Assembly (NCBI GenBank): GCA_024636975.1
Contig: JAGXGA010000014.1
Coordinates: 62,001-126,000, forward strand
Direction: 5' to 3'
DNA: 64,000 bases
DNA from: Mariniphaga sp.
Lineage (GTDB): Bacteria > Bacteroidota > Bacteroidia > Bacteroidales > Prolixibacteraceae
Positions 18,668 to 27,661 of the stretch are shown one piece after another. A program made the translations under genes and the position numbers. Within the stretch, counting starts at the first letter, position 1. Every line of letters begins with the position of its first letter. A model generated the notes under the pieces. That model was not told where the DNA came from, searched no databases, and saw only the letters and a program-made list of their open reading frames with translations.

Positions 18668-20218
18668 CTACAATATGTGTTTGTTCAAAAAATCAGCCGC
18701 CACTTCCCCTGGTGATTTTTTTTCTATCTCCACTTCATAATTAAGCTGAAGCATGACTGAATCGCTGATTTTATTCTCCAGGCGTGCCAATATTTCCCTT
18801 AATTCAGGGAATTGCTGCAGTGTTTCATTCCTTATGACTATTCCTGCCTGGTAGGCAGGAAAGAACGATTTGTCATCTTTGAGTACCCGCAGGTTCATTT
18901 GCCGGATACGTGAATCGGTAGAAAAGGCATTAATTACATCCACCGTATTATTTTCCAGTGCCTGAAACTTCAGGTTTACATCCAGCTCCACTTTGTTCTT
19001 AAAATTGAAAGAATAAGCTTCACTTAATCCGGGAAAACCATCTTCGCGTTCGAAAAAATCAAACTCGGCTCCAAATATAAAGCGGCTGCTTTTAGCTGCC
19101 AGTTCCGAAAAAGTGGTTAAACTTTCACTTACTGCCAGCTCTTCGGGGAGTGCCAGTGTAAAGGTGTTATTGAATCCAAGGCGGCATAACCAGCTAAACC
19201 CGAACTCTTCGTTATAGGCACTTTTTAATGCAGAATATAAACTATCGGGCTGATTGATCTGATCTCTTTTCAAAATAAAGAGCCATGCAGTACCCGTATA
19301 TTCAGGATAAACGTCAATTTCGCCTTTTAGCATTGCCGGATGGATATTGGAAGTTCCACCGCCAATACCAAATTTTCTCACCACATGAATATCGGTTTGC
19401 TTTTCTATTAACTGTGAAATAATCTCACCCAAAATATATTGCTCGGCTGTGGGCTTTGATGCCACAACAATTTCTTTCTCCGGAAACTTTCCGGATTTGG
19501 GCAGGAGCATATATATCAGGAGAAACGAAGCAATCACAAAAGTTACAGATTTCAGGATGCGTTTTTTCTTTCCTGCCTTTTTTGATTTTACCTTGGCTGA
19601 TTTTTCAATTGCCCCGATGCTTAAATCAACAGCCAGCGCCAGGAGTGCCACTGCAATTGAACCTACCAGGATAAGCGAAGCGTTGTTGGTATTGATTCCC
19701 CGGTAGATGGCCTGCCCCAAACCTCCGGCTCCGATAAAGGAAGCCAGTCCGGCCAGTGCGATCGTCATGACTACCATTGTGCGAAAGCCGCTCAATATGG
19801 TAGGGAAAGCAAGCGGCCACCTCACACGTGAGAACACCTGCCAGGGAGTGGCGCCCATTCCTTTTGCGGCATCCAGCAGGAGCGGGTCAACATCATTCAA
19901 CCCTGTATATGTGTTTCTGATGACAGGCAGCAATCCATAAATTACCAGCACCACCAGAGCATTAATATAACCGATTCCAACTAAAGGAATGAACAATCCA
20001 AACATGGCGATGGACGGGATGGTGTATAGAAAATTAACTGTTCCTAAAACAGCCTGTCGCCATTTTTTATACCTTAGAATGGCAATTCCCGTTGCAAGAC
20101 CAATAATGGTGATGATAACAATAGCCCCAAGACTCAGCTGAATGTGCTGAACGAGCAGGTCGTAGAGGTAATCGCGACGCTCAATTACAGTCCTGAAGAT
20201 ATCTTTTATCGTAATCAT
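18668..20218 (-). CDS. Osmoprotectant ABC transporter permease fused to substrate-binding protein
   Basis: The protein has 516 residues in two parts. Residues about 1-210 are a BPD_transp_1 permease with five to six helices and the coupling-loop motif DAAKGMGATPWQVFSRVRWPLA. After a short basic linker and another helix (about 222-240), residues about 248-516 form an OpuAC-type substrate-binding domain (VASKPTAEQYILGEIISQL, FGIGGGTSNIHPAM, DVYPEYTGTAW). Such fusions are known for OpuBB/BC and ProWX types. It imports a quaternary ammonium osmolyte such as glycine betaine or choline. It is first in a two-gene operon with the ATPase. Confidence 0.88.
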   Translation of the reverse strand: MITIKDIFRTVIERRDYLYDLLVQHIQLSLGAIVIITIIGLATGIAILRYKKWRQAVLGTVNFLYTIPSIAMFGLFIPLVGIGYINALVVLVIYGLLPVIRNTYTGLNDVDPLLLDAAKGMGATPWQVFSRVRWPLAFPTILSGFRTMVVMTIALAGLASFIGAGGLGQAIYRGINTNNASLILVGSIAVALLALAVDLSIGAIEKSAKVKSKKAGKKKRILKSVTFVIASFLLIYMLLPKSGKFPEKEIVVASKPTAEQYILGEIISQLIEKQTDIHVVRKFGIGGGTSNIHPAMLKGEIDVYPEYTGTAWLFILKRDQINQPDSLYSALKSAYNEEFGFSWLCRLGFNNTFTLALPEELAVSESLTTFSELAAKSSRFIFGAEFDFFEREDGFPGLSEAYSFNFKNKVELDVNLKFQALENNTVDVINAFSTDSRIRQMNLRVLKDDKSFFPAYQAGIVIRNETLQQFPELREILARLENKISDSVMLQLNYEVEIEKKSPGEVAADFLNKHIL

Positions 20219-20577
20219 ATTGTCCTTCTTTTCATTTTATAAGAACATTTCCGCATGAGGTTGTTGTATCAGGCATTAAATTTCCGCATCCAAACCATTT
20301 GCTTTAAATGAATAAAACTGTTGACACATATTCTTCCTTTTGATGAAATTGGTATCAGTTAAAGCCAATTTAGCCATTCCTGATCAGAAGAACAAAATGA
20401 GAATGAGTCTTATTATATATTCTTTGAGAAGTAAAGGTAAAAATAGCAGAGAGAAGTTACTCTCATGATATTGAATTAAGTTGGATTAAATGATTTCTGT
20501 GTTCTGCTGATCCAATATTTTTATTGATGGAGGGATGTACTTCGTTATTTATGAATTGGTGACATTTCCTGGAAATA
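20219..20577. other. Intergenic region, nothing recognised
   Basis: This 359-base AT-rich gap lies between the divergent upstream side of the Opu operon and the tRNA-Pro terminator. I see no gene, strong hairpin or clear promoter. Confidence 0.5.
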
Positions 20578-20617
20578 AAAAAGGATTAAGCTGTTTTTTA
20601 ACTACTTAATCCTTTTT
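20578..20617 (-). terminator. Intrinsic terminator of tRNA-Pro
   Basis: On the minus strand, AAGGATTAAG pairs with CTTAATCCTT around a 14-base loop, followed by a T run. It starts 4 bases after the tRNA 3' end. The sequence is closely related to the hairpin at 15981-16017. Confidence 0.75.
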
Positions 20618-20621
20618 AAAG

Positions 20622-20695
20622 TCGGGGTAGCCGGATTTGAACCGACGACTTCGTCGTCCCGAACGACGCGCGCTACCGGGCTGCGCTATACCCCG
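20622..20695 (-). tRNA. tRNA-Pro (anticodon CGG)
   Basis: The minus strand reads CGGGGTA acceptor, D-stem GCGC/GCGC, anticodon stem CGTCG/CGACG with loop TTCGGGA (anticodon CGG), T-stem GTCGG/CCGGC with loop TTCAAAT, and acceptor TACCCCG with discriminator A at 20622. CCA is not encoded. All four stems pair. The gene lies directly after five tandem copies of its own 5' half and before a terminator. Confidence 0.93.
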
Positions 20696-21190
20696 CTATA
20701 TTACTTCACAATTTCCTTTATCTCATTCAAGGTATACCGGCTTCGTCGTCCCGAATCCGTCGGCTGACGGACTACCGGACTGCGCTATACCCCGCTATAT
20801 TACTTCACAATTTCCTTTATCTCATTCAAGGTATACCGGCTTCGTCGTCCCGAATCCGTCGGCTGACGGACTACCGGGCTGCGCTATACCCCTCTATATT
20901 ACTTCACAATTTCCTTTATCTCATTCAAGGTATACCGGCTTCGTCGTCCCGAATCCGTCGGCTGACGGACTACCGGGCTGCGCTATACCCCGCTATATTA
21001 CTTCACAATTTCCTTTATCTCATTCAAGGTATACCGGCTTCGTCGTCCCGAATCCGTCGGCTGACGGACTACCGGGCTGCGCTATACCCCGTTATATTAC
21101 TTCACAATTTCCTTTATCTCATTCAAGGTATACCGGCTTCGTCGTCCCGAATCCGTCGGCTGACGGACTACCGGGCTGCGCTATACCCCG
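20696..21190 (-). repeat. Five 99-bp tandem repeats containing the tRNA-Pro 5' half
   Basis: Units lie at 20696-20794, 20795-20893, 20894-20992, 20993-21091 and 21092-21190, each exactly 99 bases and differing at about three positions in total. In the tRNA direction each begins with CGGGGTATAGCGCAGCCCGG plus TAG, identical to the 5' end of tRNA-Pro. Each also keeps TTCGGGACGACGAAG from the anticodon loop and 3' stem. The 5' strand of the anticodon stem is replaced by a self-complementary hairpin (TCCGTC-AGCC-GACGGA). The T arm is missing, and a 35-base AT-rich tail follows. GGTATA at unit positions 4-9 can pair with TATACC at 59-64. The units cannot form a normal tRNA. Confidence 0.95.
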
Positions 21191-21206
21191 TTCATATTAA
21201 TTGCTG

Positions 21207-21236
21207 CAAAAATAAACTTTTTTACAGCAATACAAA
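21207..21236 (-). promoter_or_regulatory. Promoter of the tRNA-Pro repeat array
   Basis: On the minus strand TTTG (21236-21233) is followed after 18 bases by TATTTTTG (21214-21207), a full match to the Bacteroidota consensus. Transcription would start near 21200, about 10 bases before the first repeat unit. No other promoter is seen between the array and the intact tRNA. Confidence 0.7.
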
Positions 21237-21269
21237 CATTAAATTCGTTTCATTTCCCGTATATATTTA

Positions 21270-22433
21270 TTATGAAAATACATGCCGGGAAGGTGGTGCC
21301 TGAACAGGCTCGTCGATGGCTGCAGGAAGTGAAAAATAAAACACAGAACCTTCACCGGGTTGACTTTCAATCCATATTTTTCCACCGTTTTTCTCAACAA
21401 AATCCTTACAGATAATTAAGCCCAATCCGGTTCCTGCTTCTCCTTCAGTGCCTGTGTTTGCAAGATTTGAGCTGGCTTTAAAAAGGTTACATAATTTATC
21501 AGAAGGAATACCGATTCCTGTATCTTTTATGCCGATAATAATCGATTCCTCAGAATTATCTGCAATAATTGTAATGGAGCCACCCCGATGGGTGAATTTT
21601 ATAGCATTGGAAATCAGGTTGCGCACTACAATGGTAACCATTTCCTCGTCAGCAAATACAGTAGTGTCGGCCGGTACATTGTTGACAAAATTAATCTGTT
21701 TGTGCGTTATATTATGGGTTAGCAGGCTATAGCACTTATCGATTATAAGCTGAATGGAAATTTTTTGGGGTATTATATTAATCCGGTTTCTCTGCGAGCG
21801 GGCCCAGGTGAGCAGGTTATCAAGTAATTCTGAAACAGACTGCGAAAGCTGGTAAATAATTTTATTGTATTTTCTGATTTCCTCATCCGAACACTGGTCG
21901 TATCCACTATCAATGAGCTCTGAGAAACCAATAATGTTGCTTAGTGGTCCTTGCAAATCGTGCCCAATTACTGAAAACAGCTTATCTTTTGTTGCATTTA
22001 ATTCTTTCAGCCGCGATTCATTTTCCTTCAGGCATTGTTCTGCTTTTTTATGTTCTGTCACATCTTTTGAGGTAGAAATAACGCCATCAACTCTTCCTGC
22101 TGCATTGAGGTGAGGGTAATAGTTCATTTCGAGAATTTTGAATTCCCCTCCGGGTATTATACCTTCAAACTGCATTGAAACAGTTTCTCCTGCAAGGCAT
22201 TTGTCGATGCCCGCTTTTAAGTGGGTTCCAAAGATGGAGTCTTCCCAAACAAAATCCACTGTCTTACCAATTATATCTTTTGTTTCCCAGTTATAGAATT
22301 TATTGAAGGCACTGTTAACAAAATTGTACCTGTATTTTTTATCGATAAATGTGGCAGGTTCGGAAATGGTATTTAAGATTTCTTTTTGATAATGGAAATA
22401 TCTGTTTTTTTGGTTTTTTCCGTTACGTTTCAT
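21270..22433 (-). CDS. PAS-domain sensor histidine kinase
   Basis: The protein has 387 residues without a signal peptide or membrane helix, so it is cytoplasmic. A PAS domain fills residues about 15-130 (FIDKKYRYNFVNSAFNKFY, then DVTEHKKAEQ at the PAC end). A HisKA dimerisation domain follows with the phospho-acceptor His158 in VIGHDLQGPLSN. The HATPase_c domain has the N box NLISNAIKF, G1 DTGIGIP and G2 GTGLGL. It has no receiver domain and no response regulator beside it, so it is an orphan kinase in this window. The signal sensed by the PAS domain is unknown. Confidence 0.88.
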   Translation of the reverse strand: MKRNGKNQKNRYFHYQKEILNTISEPATFIDKKYRYNFVNSAFNKFYNWETKDIIGKTVDFVWEDSIFGTHLKAGIDKCLAGETVSMQFEGIIPGGEFKILEMNYYPHLNAAGRVDGVISTSKDVTEHKKAEQCLKENESRLKELNATKDKLFSVIGHDLQGPLSNIIGFSELIDSGYDQCSDEEIRKYNKIIYQLSQSVSELLDNLLTWARSQRNRINIIPQKISIQLIIDKCYSLLTHNITHKQINFVNNVPADTTVFADEEMVTIVVRNLISNAIKFTHRGGSITIIADNSEESIIIGIKDTGIGIPSDKLCNLFKASSNLANTGTEGEAGTGLGLIICKDFVEKNGGKIWIESQPGEGSVFYFSLPAAIDEPVQAPPSRHVFS

Positions 22434-22697
22434 TTGTCGATTTAAGTTTCGATTTTTAGATTGGAATAAGTTTAATGTATTCAGAAGCTTTCTTACTGAT
22501 GTTTGGTGGTTTATTCCAGTTTATCGTTTGAAAGCCTGTAAAATAAGTCATCTTTTTACAATAAATAACTAAGGTTCAGTTAAATTTATTTTATAGGACC
22601 AACTTTTTAAGTTAATTAGGTGGCTAAAATAAAAATGATTTAGTTAATAAGCAAATAATGTGTGCCAATACTTTGAACACAAGCTTATAAAATGTTT

Positions 22698-24467
22698 TTA
22701 TATTCTTTTAAATACAATTAACCTGAAATCCATAACTGATGAACCGGTTATATCAGTAGCTTTCAATGTCAGCTTTCCTTTTCCCTGAGGAAGATAAATA
22801 GTCCCTGCCTTCATGGGTATAAAGTCTTTAACGTACGATTCCATTCTTTCTACACGGTCATTCTCCATTCCTTTCAACGGAGGATTATGAGCTTTTGAGA
22901 TTTTTGCTGATAAAGATTTTCCTGCAAAGCTTAATTTGATGGCAGAACCTACAGCTTCGGGCGGACATGTATAATATATTTCTACCTCGAAGTTGCCCTC
23001 CGCAGGCACTTCGGCATCCCAGACAATGCTGTCGGCGACACTGGTCCAGTTGGTAAAGAAGGAGTCATTCGGATATTGATTTGATCGTTCAATGTTACCG
23101 TAAGGGATACCATCACGTGCCGGTATGTGGGTATATTTGTAATCGGGATGCCCTATAATAAACGGACGGTTGTCTGATTCAGGCAATTCACTCAATACAT
23201 CAGCTTCCCAGTTTTTCTTTGCTTCCTTCATGGATGCTGCTACTCCCGGATATTTTTCTGATACATCAGTTGTTTGTTCCGGATCGTTTACCATATCGAA
23301 TAACTGCCCGCTGTCATCGAACCTGAAGTTATTGCTTCTGATACTTACACGCCCGTTCCAGTGGCTGTAGAGAAAACGCTCTTCCTGTTCCCGGGTTTCA
23401 CTGTCAATATGTGGTTTAAGGCTTATGCCATCAAATTGTTTGTGAGGTTGCAGGTTTAAACCTACCAAACCGGCAAGAGTTGGCAGCAGATCAATTGATC
23501 CGGCTATCTCCTGAAAGGTTATGCCTGCAGGCAATACCCCGTCCCATTTAATAAACATAGGAACCCGCACACCACCTTCATCAACCGAACCCTTTCTGCC
23601 TTTCATGCCGCCGTTCCACCTCCAGCTGTTGGGTCCGTTATCCGACATATATATGATGATGGTATTTTCCATAAGTCCAAGTTCTTCAACCCTTGAAATA
23701 ATCCTGCCTACATTCCAGTCGATGTTTTCGCACATAGCCAGTGCTGCACGTGTGAAAGGAATATCTTCTTTCTCAGGATCACGGTGAAGCATTTTCAGAT
23801 CCTTATCCTTAAATTTATCCCACCACTTATCGGGTACCTGCATCGGGCTGTGGGGAGTGTTGTAGGGCAGGTAGAGGAAAAACGGGCGGTTTTTATTTTG
23901 GGTTATAAAATCGATTCCCTTGTCTGTAAAGTCATCAATTACAAAACCGTTTCCTTTTACTATTTTACCGTTGTGTTCGAGCATCGGACTGAAGTAATCT
24001 CCCCAATGGCCGGAGCAAAACCCATAGAAATCATCGAAACCACGTGCGTTTGGATGATATGGAGGCTGCATTCCGTTATGCCACTTGCCATAAGCAGCAG
24101 TAGCATAGCCTGCTTCCCTGAGGTAGTCGGCGATAGTGGTTTCATCCACATCAAGGCGTTCGCCCCCTGCAGAAGTGGAATATACACCTCCCCTCGGATG
24201 ATAACGGCCCGTTAAGAGTTCAGCACGCGTGGGGGAACAAACCGGGCTCACAAAGAAATGGTTGAAAGTAACGCCGGTTTTTGCCAGCCTGTCGATGTTA
24301 GGTGTTTCCAGATTGGTATTCCCGGAAATGCTTAAATCACCCCAGCCCTGATCGTCAGTGAGGATAAGGATTATATTGGGTTGCTTTACTTCAGTAACTG
24401 AAGGGTTTCCGAAGCTGGTTAAAGCAAGTGTGGCCGGGACGATTAAAGAGCCGATTTTTTTAAGCAT
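22698..24467 (-). CDS. Sulfatase (S1 family) with C-terminal beta domain
   Basis: The protein has 589 residues with an N-terminal signal peptide. Motifs: LTDDQGWGDL with DD at 38-39, and C77-S-P-T-R81 followed by AELLTGRYHPRGG, the formylglycine site. MSDNGPNSWRWNGG lies near 275 and KGSVDEGGVRVP near 298. The arylsulfatase domain ends near residue 440. The remaining 150 residues form a beta-rich module (EGNFEVEIYYTCPPEAVGSA and later), similar to carbohydrate-binding extensions of Bacteroidota sulfatases. It is last of three sulfatase genes spaced 13-22 bases apart, clearly one transcript. Confidence 0.92.
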   Translation of the reverse strand: MLKKIGSLIVPATLALTSFGNPSVTEVKQPNIILILTDDQGWGDLSISGNTNLETPNIDRLAKTGVTFNHFFVSPVCSPTRAELLTGRYHPRGGVYSTSAGGERLDVDETTIADYLREAGYATAAYGKWHNGMQPPYHPNARGFDDFYGFCSGHWGDYFSPMLEHNGKIVKGNGFVIDDFTDKGIDFITQNKNRPFFLYLPYNTPHSPMQVPDKWWDKFKDKDLKMLHRDPEKEDIPFTRAALAMCENIDWNVGRIISRVEELGLMENTIIIYMSDNGPNSWRWNGGMKGRKGSVDEGGVRVPMFIKWDGVLPAGITFQEIAGSIDLLPTLAGLVGLNLQPHKQFDGISLKPHIDSETREQEERFLYSHWNGRVSIRSNNFRFDDSGQLFDMVNDPEQTTDVSEKYPGVAASMKEAKKNWEADVLSELPESDNRPFIIGHPDYKYTHIPARDGIPYGNIERSNQYPNDSFFTNWTSVADSIVWDAEVPAEGNFEVEIYYTCPPEAVGSAIKLSFAGKSLSAKISKAHNPPLKGMENDRVERMESYVKDFIPMKAGTIYLPQGKGKLTLKATDITGSSVMDFRLIVFKRI

Positions 24468-24480
24468 TATATGAAATTAA

Positions 24481-25932
24481 TTATTTCTCCAACTGGTTTT
24501 CAACCGGTTCAATACCTGCCAGGTGTTCCTGAAGCACATTTTTTATCTCAGCTATTATTTCAGGATGTTGTTCTGCAATGTTGTATTTTTCTGCAGGGTC
24601 AATGTTTAAATTATAAAGCAGCGGGGTTTCATGCACAGTTGGCGCATTAGTAATTTCCAGTGGCGGATCGGTTATTGGGTGGGCAGTCTGGCTTCCATAC
24701 TCGTTTTGAGTAATGAAATGTGCCTTATATGCGCCTTTGCGGACAGCATACACCTGTTCACCCCTGTAATAGTAAACAACGTCGCGTTTGCTTTTGCCAT
24801 TTCCCAGTATCAGTGGTGAAATATCATAACCATCGTATGTGCGGTCATCAGGCAGTTGTGTGCCCGAAAGCTTGCAGAAGGTTGGCAGTAAATCCATCGT
24901 TGTAGCCATATCCATAACCACTCCGGGTTTCAGTGTGCCGGGCCACCTGAAAACAGTAGGCTCCCGCATTCCTCCTTCAAAAGTGCCCCCTTTTGCGCCA
25001 CGCAATAAGCCGGCTGTTCCTCCGTGGGTCTTAAAAGTATGCCAGGGTCCGTTATCGGAAGTGAAAATCACCAGCGTGTTTTCATCAAGGCCTTCTTCTT
25101 TCAGTGTTTTCAGAATTTGCCCCACCGACCAGTCGATTTCTTCAATTACATCGCCATAGATTCCGGATACCGAAACATCTTTAAATTCTTCGGAACGGAA
25201 CAGAGGAATATGAGGCAGGGAATGAGCCAGGTAAATAAAGAAAGGTTCCTGTTTCATACTTTTAATCCTGGCCACAGCTTCTTCGGTGTAGCGTTTGGTT
25301 ATTGTCCGCTGGTCGGCAGGCCGCTCTATAACCTCTTTGTCACGCAGTAAAGGAACGTTGTAAGCCTGGTATCGTTCATTCTCTGCAAGGGTGAAATGGT
25401 CTGTCTTTTCTACCTTGTCCATGTCGTTGGAGTAGGGAATTCCAAAATAGCTGTCGAATCCATGGTCGGTGGGAAGATGAGGCGATTTATGTCCAAGGTG
25501 CCATTTCCCTACAGCAGCTGTTTTGTAGCCATTCTCCTTTAATGCCTTGGCAATTGTAATCTCGCTTTGGGGGAGGCCTCCGTTGGAATCGGGAAAAAGT
25601 ACTCTGCGTTTATCGCTGCACATACCCGAGCGAATGGGCAGACGGCCGGTTAACAAACCTGCACGGCTGGGGGTGCAGACGGGGGCGGCAACATAAAAAC
25701 TTGTCCATTTTTGTCCTTCTACAGCCATTTTGTCAAGGTTGGGCGTTTTAATGACTGGATTTCCGAAAATTCCCAGGTCACCATAGCCAAGGTCATCGGC
25801 AAAGATTACAATGAAGTTGGGTTTTGTTTCTTTTTCTGTTTTTTCTGCTGCTGAAACAGCACTTTGTTGTCCTGCCAACCCGAAGGAGAAAATTCCGGCA
25901 AGGGCAAGTGTTCCGGTTTTAAATAGTTTCAT
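24481..25932 (-). CDS. Sulfatase (S1 family, arylsulfatase A-like)
   Basis: The protein has 483 residues with a signal peptide (cleavage near AGQQSA or VSAAE). FADDLGYGDLG supplies DD at 46-47. C86-T-P-S-R90 followed by AGLLTGRLPIRSGM is the formylglycine site. TSDNGPWHTFKTHGG and KGGTFEGGMREP match the arylsulfatase A/GALNS-like branch of family S1. The C-terminus shows DPAEKYNIAEQHPEI, the usual sulfatase tail. It lies between two other sulfatase genes and should act in the periplasm on the same glycan. The linkage is not identifiable. Confidence 0.92.
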   Translation of the reverse strand: MKLFKTGTLALAGIFSFGLAGQQSAVSAAEKTEKETKPNFIVIFADDLGYGDLGIFGNPVIKTPNLDKMAVEGQKWTSFYVAAPVCTPSRAGLLTGRLPIRSGMCSDKRRVLFPDSNGGLPQSEITIAKALKENGYKTAAVGKWHLGHKSPHLPTDHGFDSYFGIPYSNDMDKVEKTDHFTLAENERYQAYNVPLLRDKEVIERPADQRTITKRYTEEAVARIKSMKQEPFFIYLAHSLPHIPLFRSEEFKDVSVSGIYGDVIEEIDWSVGQILKTLKEEGLDENTLVIFTSDNGPWHTFKTHGGTAGLLRGAKGGTFEGGMREPTVFRWPGTLKPGVVMDMATTMDLLPTFCKLSGTQLPDDRTYDGYDISPLILGNGKSKRDVVYYYRGEQVYAVRKGAYKAHFITQNEYGSQTAHPITDPPLEITNAPTVHETPLLYNLNIDPAEKYNIAEQHPEIIAEIKNVLQEHLAGIEPVENQLEK

Positions 25933-25954
25933 ATTTTATTAAATGTTAATATTT

Positions 25955-27328
25955 TTAATTCAGTTGCTTTCCTGTCCAGCGGTCAAACTTATCCGGCGTA
26001 GGATTTACGGGAATAGAGTCATTGGTTTCCTCAATCCATGAGTCAAGCAGATTCCGCATTTCAGTTAAAACTAACTCATGGTCAGGGTCGTGAGCAAGAT
26101 TTACAAATTGAAAAGGGTCCTTCAGCACATCAAAGAGTTCCTCAGGGCTCCGGGGTTCCTTAAAACAATCAAGCTGATACGGGTTCAATTCACCGGCATG
26201 GTACATTTTAATCATTTCCTGATAGGTAATGCTTCTTACAGCATCGGCTGGCGGTGAAGCATTCAAGTGTGGGAAAGCATTCAGGATGTATAAATAGCGG
26301 TTGTTCCTCACTGCCCGTTCATGTGCCTGGTAATCGTGCCAGTTGTGCTCGGAAGCTATGTATTCCCTTGTTTCTGCAAAATAATCATTTAATACAGGCA
26401 CAAAAGAAACCCCCTGGAAGGTTTCGGATATTTCTGCTCCTGCCAGTTCGCAGAAGGTTGGAGCAATATCAATTGAGCTTATCATAGCATCAGCAGAGCC
26501 TTTTTGAATCTGTGCCGGCCACCGGACAATAAACGGAGTCTTGATTCCGCTATCGTACAGCCGGGTTTTAGCCCGTGGGAAAGGCCTTCCATTATCGGAC
26601 ATAAACAGCACCAGGGTATTTTCATCTACTCCCTGGTTCTTTAGTTCTGCCATTACCTGTCCTATGTATCCGTCCATTCTGGAAATTTCATCGTAGTAAA
26701 GGGCTAAATCTTTTCGGGTGGAATCGTTATCCGGCAGATAGGGCGGAACAATAACATCTTCCGGGTTATGTGGTTCAGGAATGGTATTTGGAAAATAATC
26801 ACGGTGCGGATCGAGGGCTGCCAGCCATAGAAAGAAAGGTTTTTCCTTTGGTCTGTCTTGCAGGGCTTCCATCCAAAACTCGCAACCACTGGGGCCACTT
26901 TCATAAATGGTATCGAACTCAGCTCTTTTCGGACCGATGTGATACTTTCCTGCAACTGCAGTAAAATAACCTGCTTTCTGCAGCTCACCAGCGAACAATA
27001 CCTGGTCGGCGGGCAAAGGCATGTGCAGTTCAGGCGCTCCGGTATTGTGCGGATAGCGGCCCGTTAATATGCTGCAGCGGCTGGGACTGCAGGAACTGGT
27101 TGAAAGAAAAGCATTGTTAAAAACCAGTCCTTCCTCTGCCAGTCGGTTTAAATTGGGTGTTTTAATCCGGTCGTTGCCATATGCCCCGAAATCGTTCCAT
27201 GCTGCATCATCGGCAATGAATACGATGAAATTAGGTTGCACGGCCGATTCCTGCTGAGGGCTTCCACATGATGTTGCAGTCAGAAGTGCCAGTCCTCCTA
27301 TAAATGGTTTTATGAAATGTTGTTTCAT
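25955..27328 (-). CDS. Sulfatase (S1 family, sulfamidase/heparan N-sulfatase-like) lipoprotein
   Basis: The protein has 457 residues with a lipoprotein signal (Cys21). IADDAAWNDFGAYGN carries DD at 40-41, and C80-S-P-S-R84 followed by CSILTGRYPHNTGAPE is the formylglycine site. The pattern SCSPSRCSILTGRYPHNTGA and the shorter length are characteristic of the N-sulfoglucosamine sulfohydrolase-like branch. In bacteria that branch also includes O-sulfatases, so the substrate cannot be assigned. MSDNGRPFPRAKTRLYDSG completes the site. It is first of the three downstream sulfatase genes. Confidence 0.9.
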   Translation of the reverse strand: MKQHFIKPFIGGLALLTATSCGSPQQESAVQPNFIVFIADDAAWNDFGAYGNDRIKTPNLNRLAEEGLVFNNAFLSTSSCSPSRCSILTGRYPHNTGAPELHMPLPADQVLFAGELQKAGYFTAVAGKYHIGPKRAEFDTIYESGPSGCEFWMEALQDRPKEKPFFLWLAALDPHRDYFPNTIPEPHNPEDVIVPPYLPDNDSTRKDLALYYDEISRMDGYIGQVMAELKNQGVDENTLVLFMSDNGRPFPRAKTRLYDSGIKTPFIVRWPAQIQKGSADAMISSIDIAPTFCELAGAEISETFQGVSFVPVLNDYFAETREYIASEHNWHDYQAHERAVRNNRYLYILNAFPHLNASPPADAVRSITYQEMIKMYHAGELNPYQLDCFKEPRSPEELFDVLKDPFQFVNLAHDPDHELVLTEMRNLLDSWIEETNDSIPVNPTPDKFDRWTGKQLN

Positions 27329-27661
27329 GGTTTTAGTTTTAAATTTACCAGTTGTCTGTTATAAAATTAAAGGGATCATCATATAACTACTGTTTTTGCC
27401 TTAGTTTCAAACTTGACAATATCCGCCACTAAAATTCGACTCCCAGGGGGCACGGTGCCAATATACACAGATTGCCTGCCCGTAAGTTCAGGCGGGCTTT
27501 GCTGCGCGCGCAATGACGGCTCTGTTGGTGCGATAGGCAGGCCCATAAACCATCAAATATGTAACTCCCATGACTGCGAATTTACTTATGTTATTTTTAA
27601 TTTGATATTGCCCTGGCAATTTGAGGTACTGCCTACTACTGACTACCGCTGCCGCTTTCTT
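27329..27661. other. Intergenic gap splitting the sulfatase cluster
   Basis: This gap of about 330 bases separates the upstream pair of sulfatases from the downstream three. It contains a GC-rich imperfect inverted repeat (GCCCG at about 27479 and CGGGC about 10 bases on) and then irregular CTACTG/CTGCC-type sequence leading into the heptad repeats. I see no gene. Whether it carries a promoter for the downstream three genes is not evident. Confidence 0.5.

Noticed and set aside
20696-21190. CRISPR array
   Set aside because: The units are contiguous 99-base repeats without variable spacers and carry tRNA sequence.
20637-21200. A 187-codon open frame across the tandem repeats on the plus strand
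   Set aside because: It is the translation of the tRNA-derived 99-base repeats on the wrong strand; the repeat length is divisible by three, which keeps the frame open without coding meaning.
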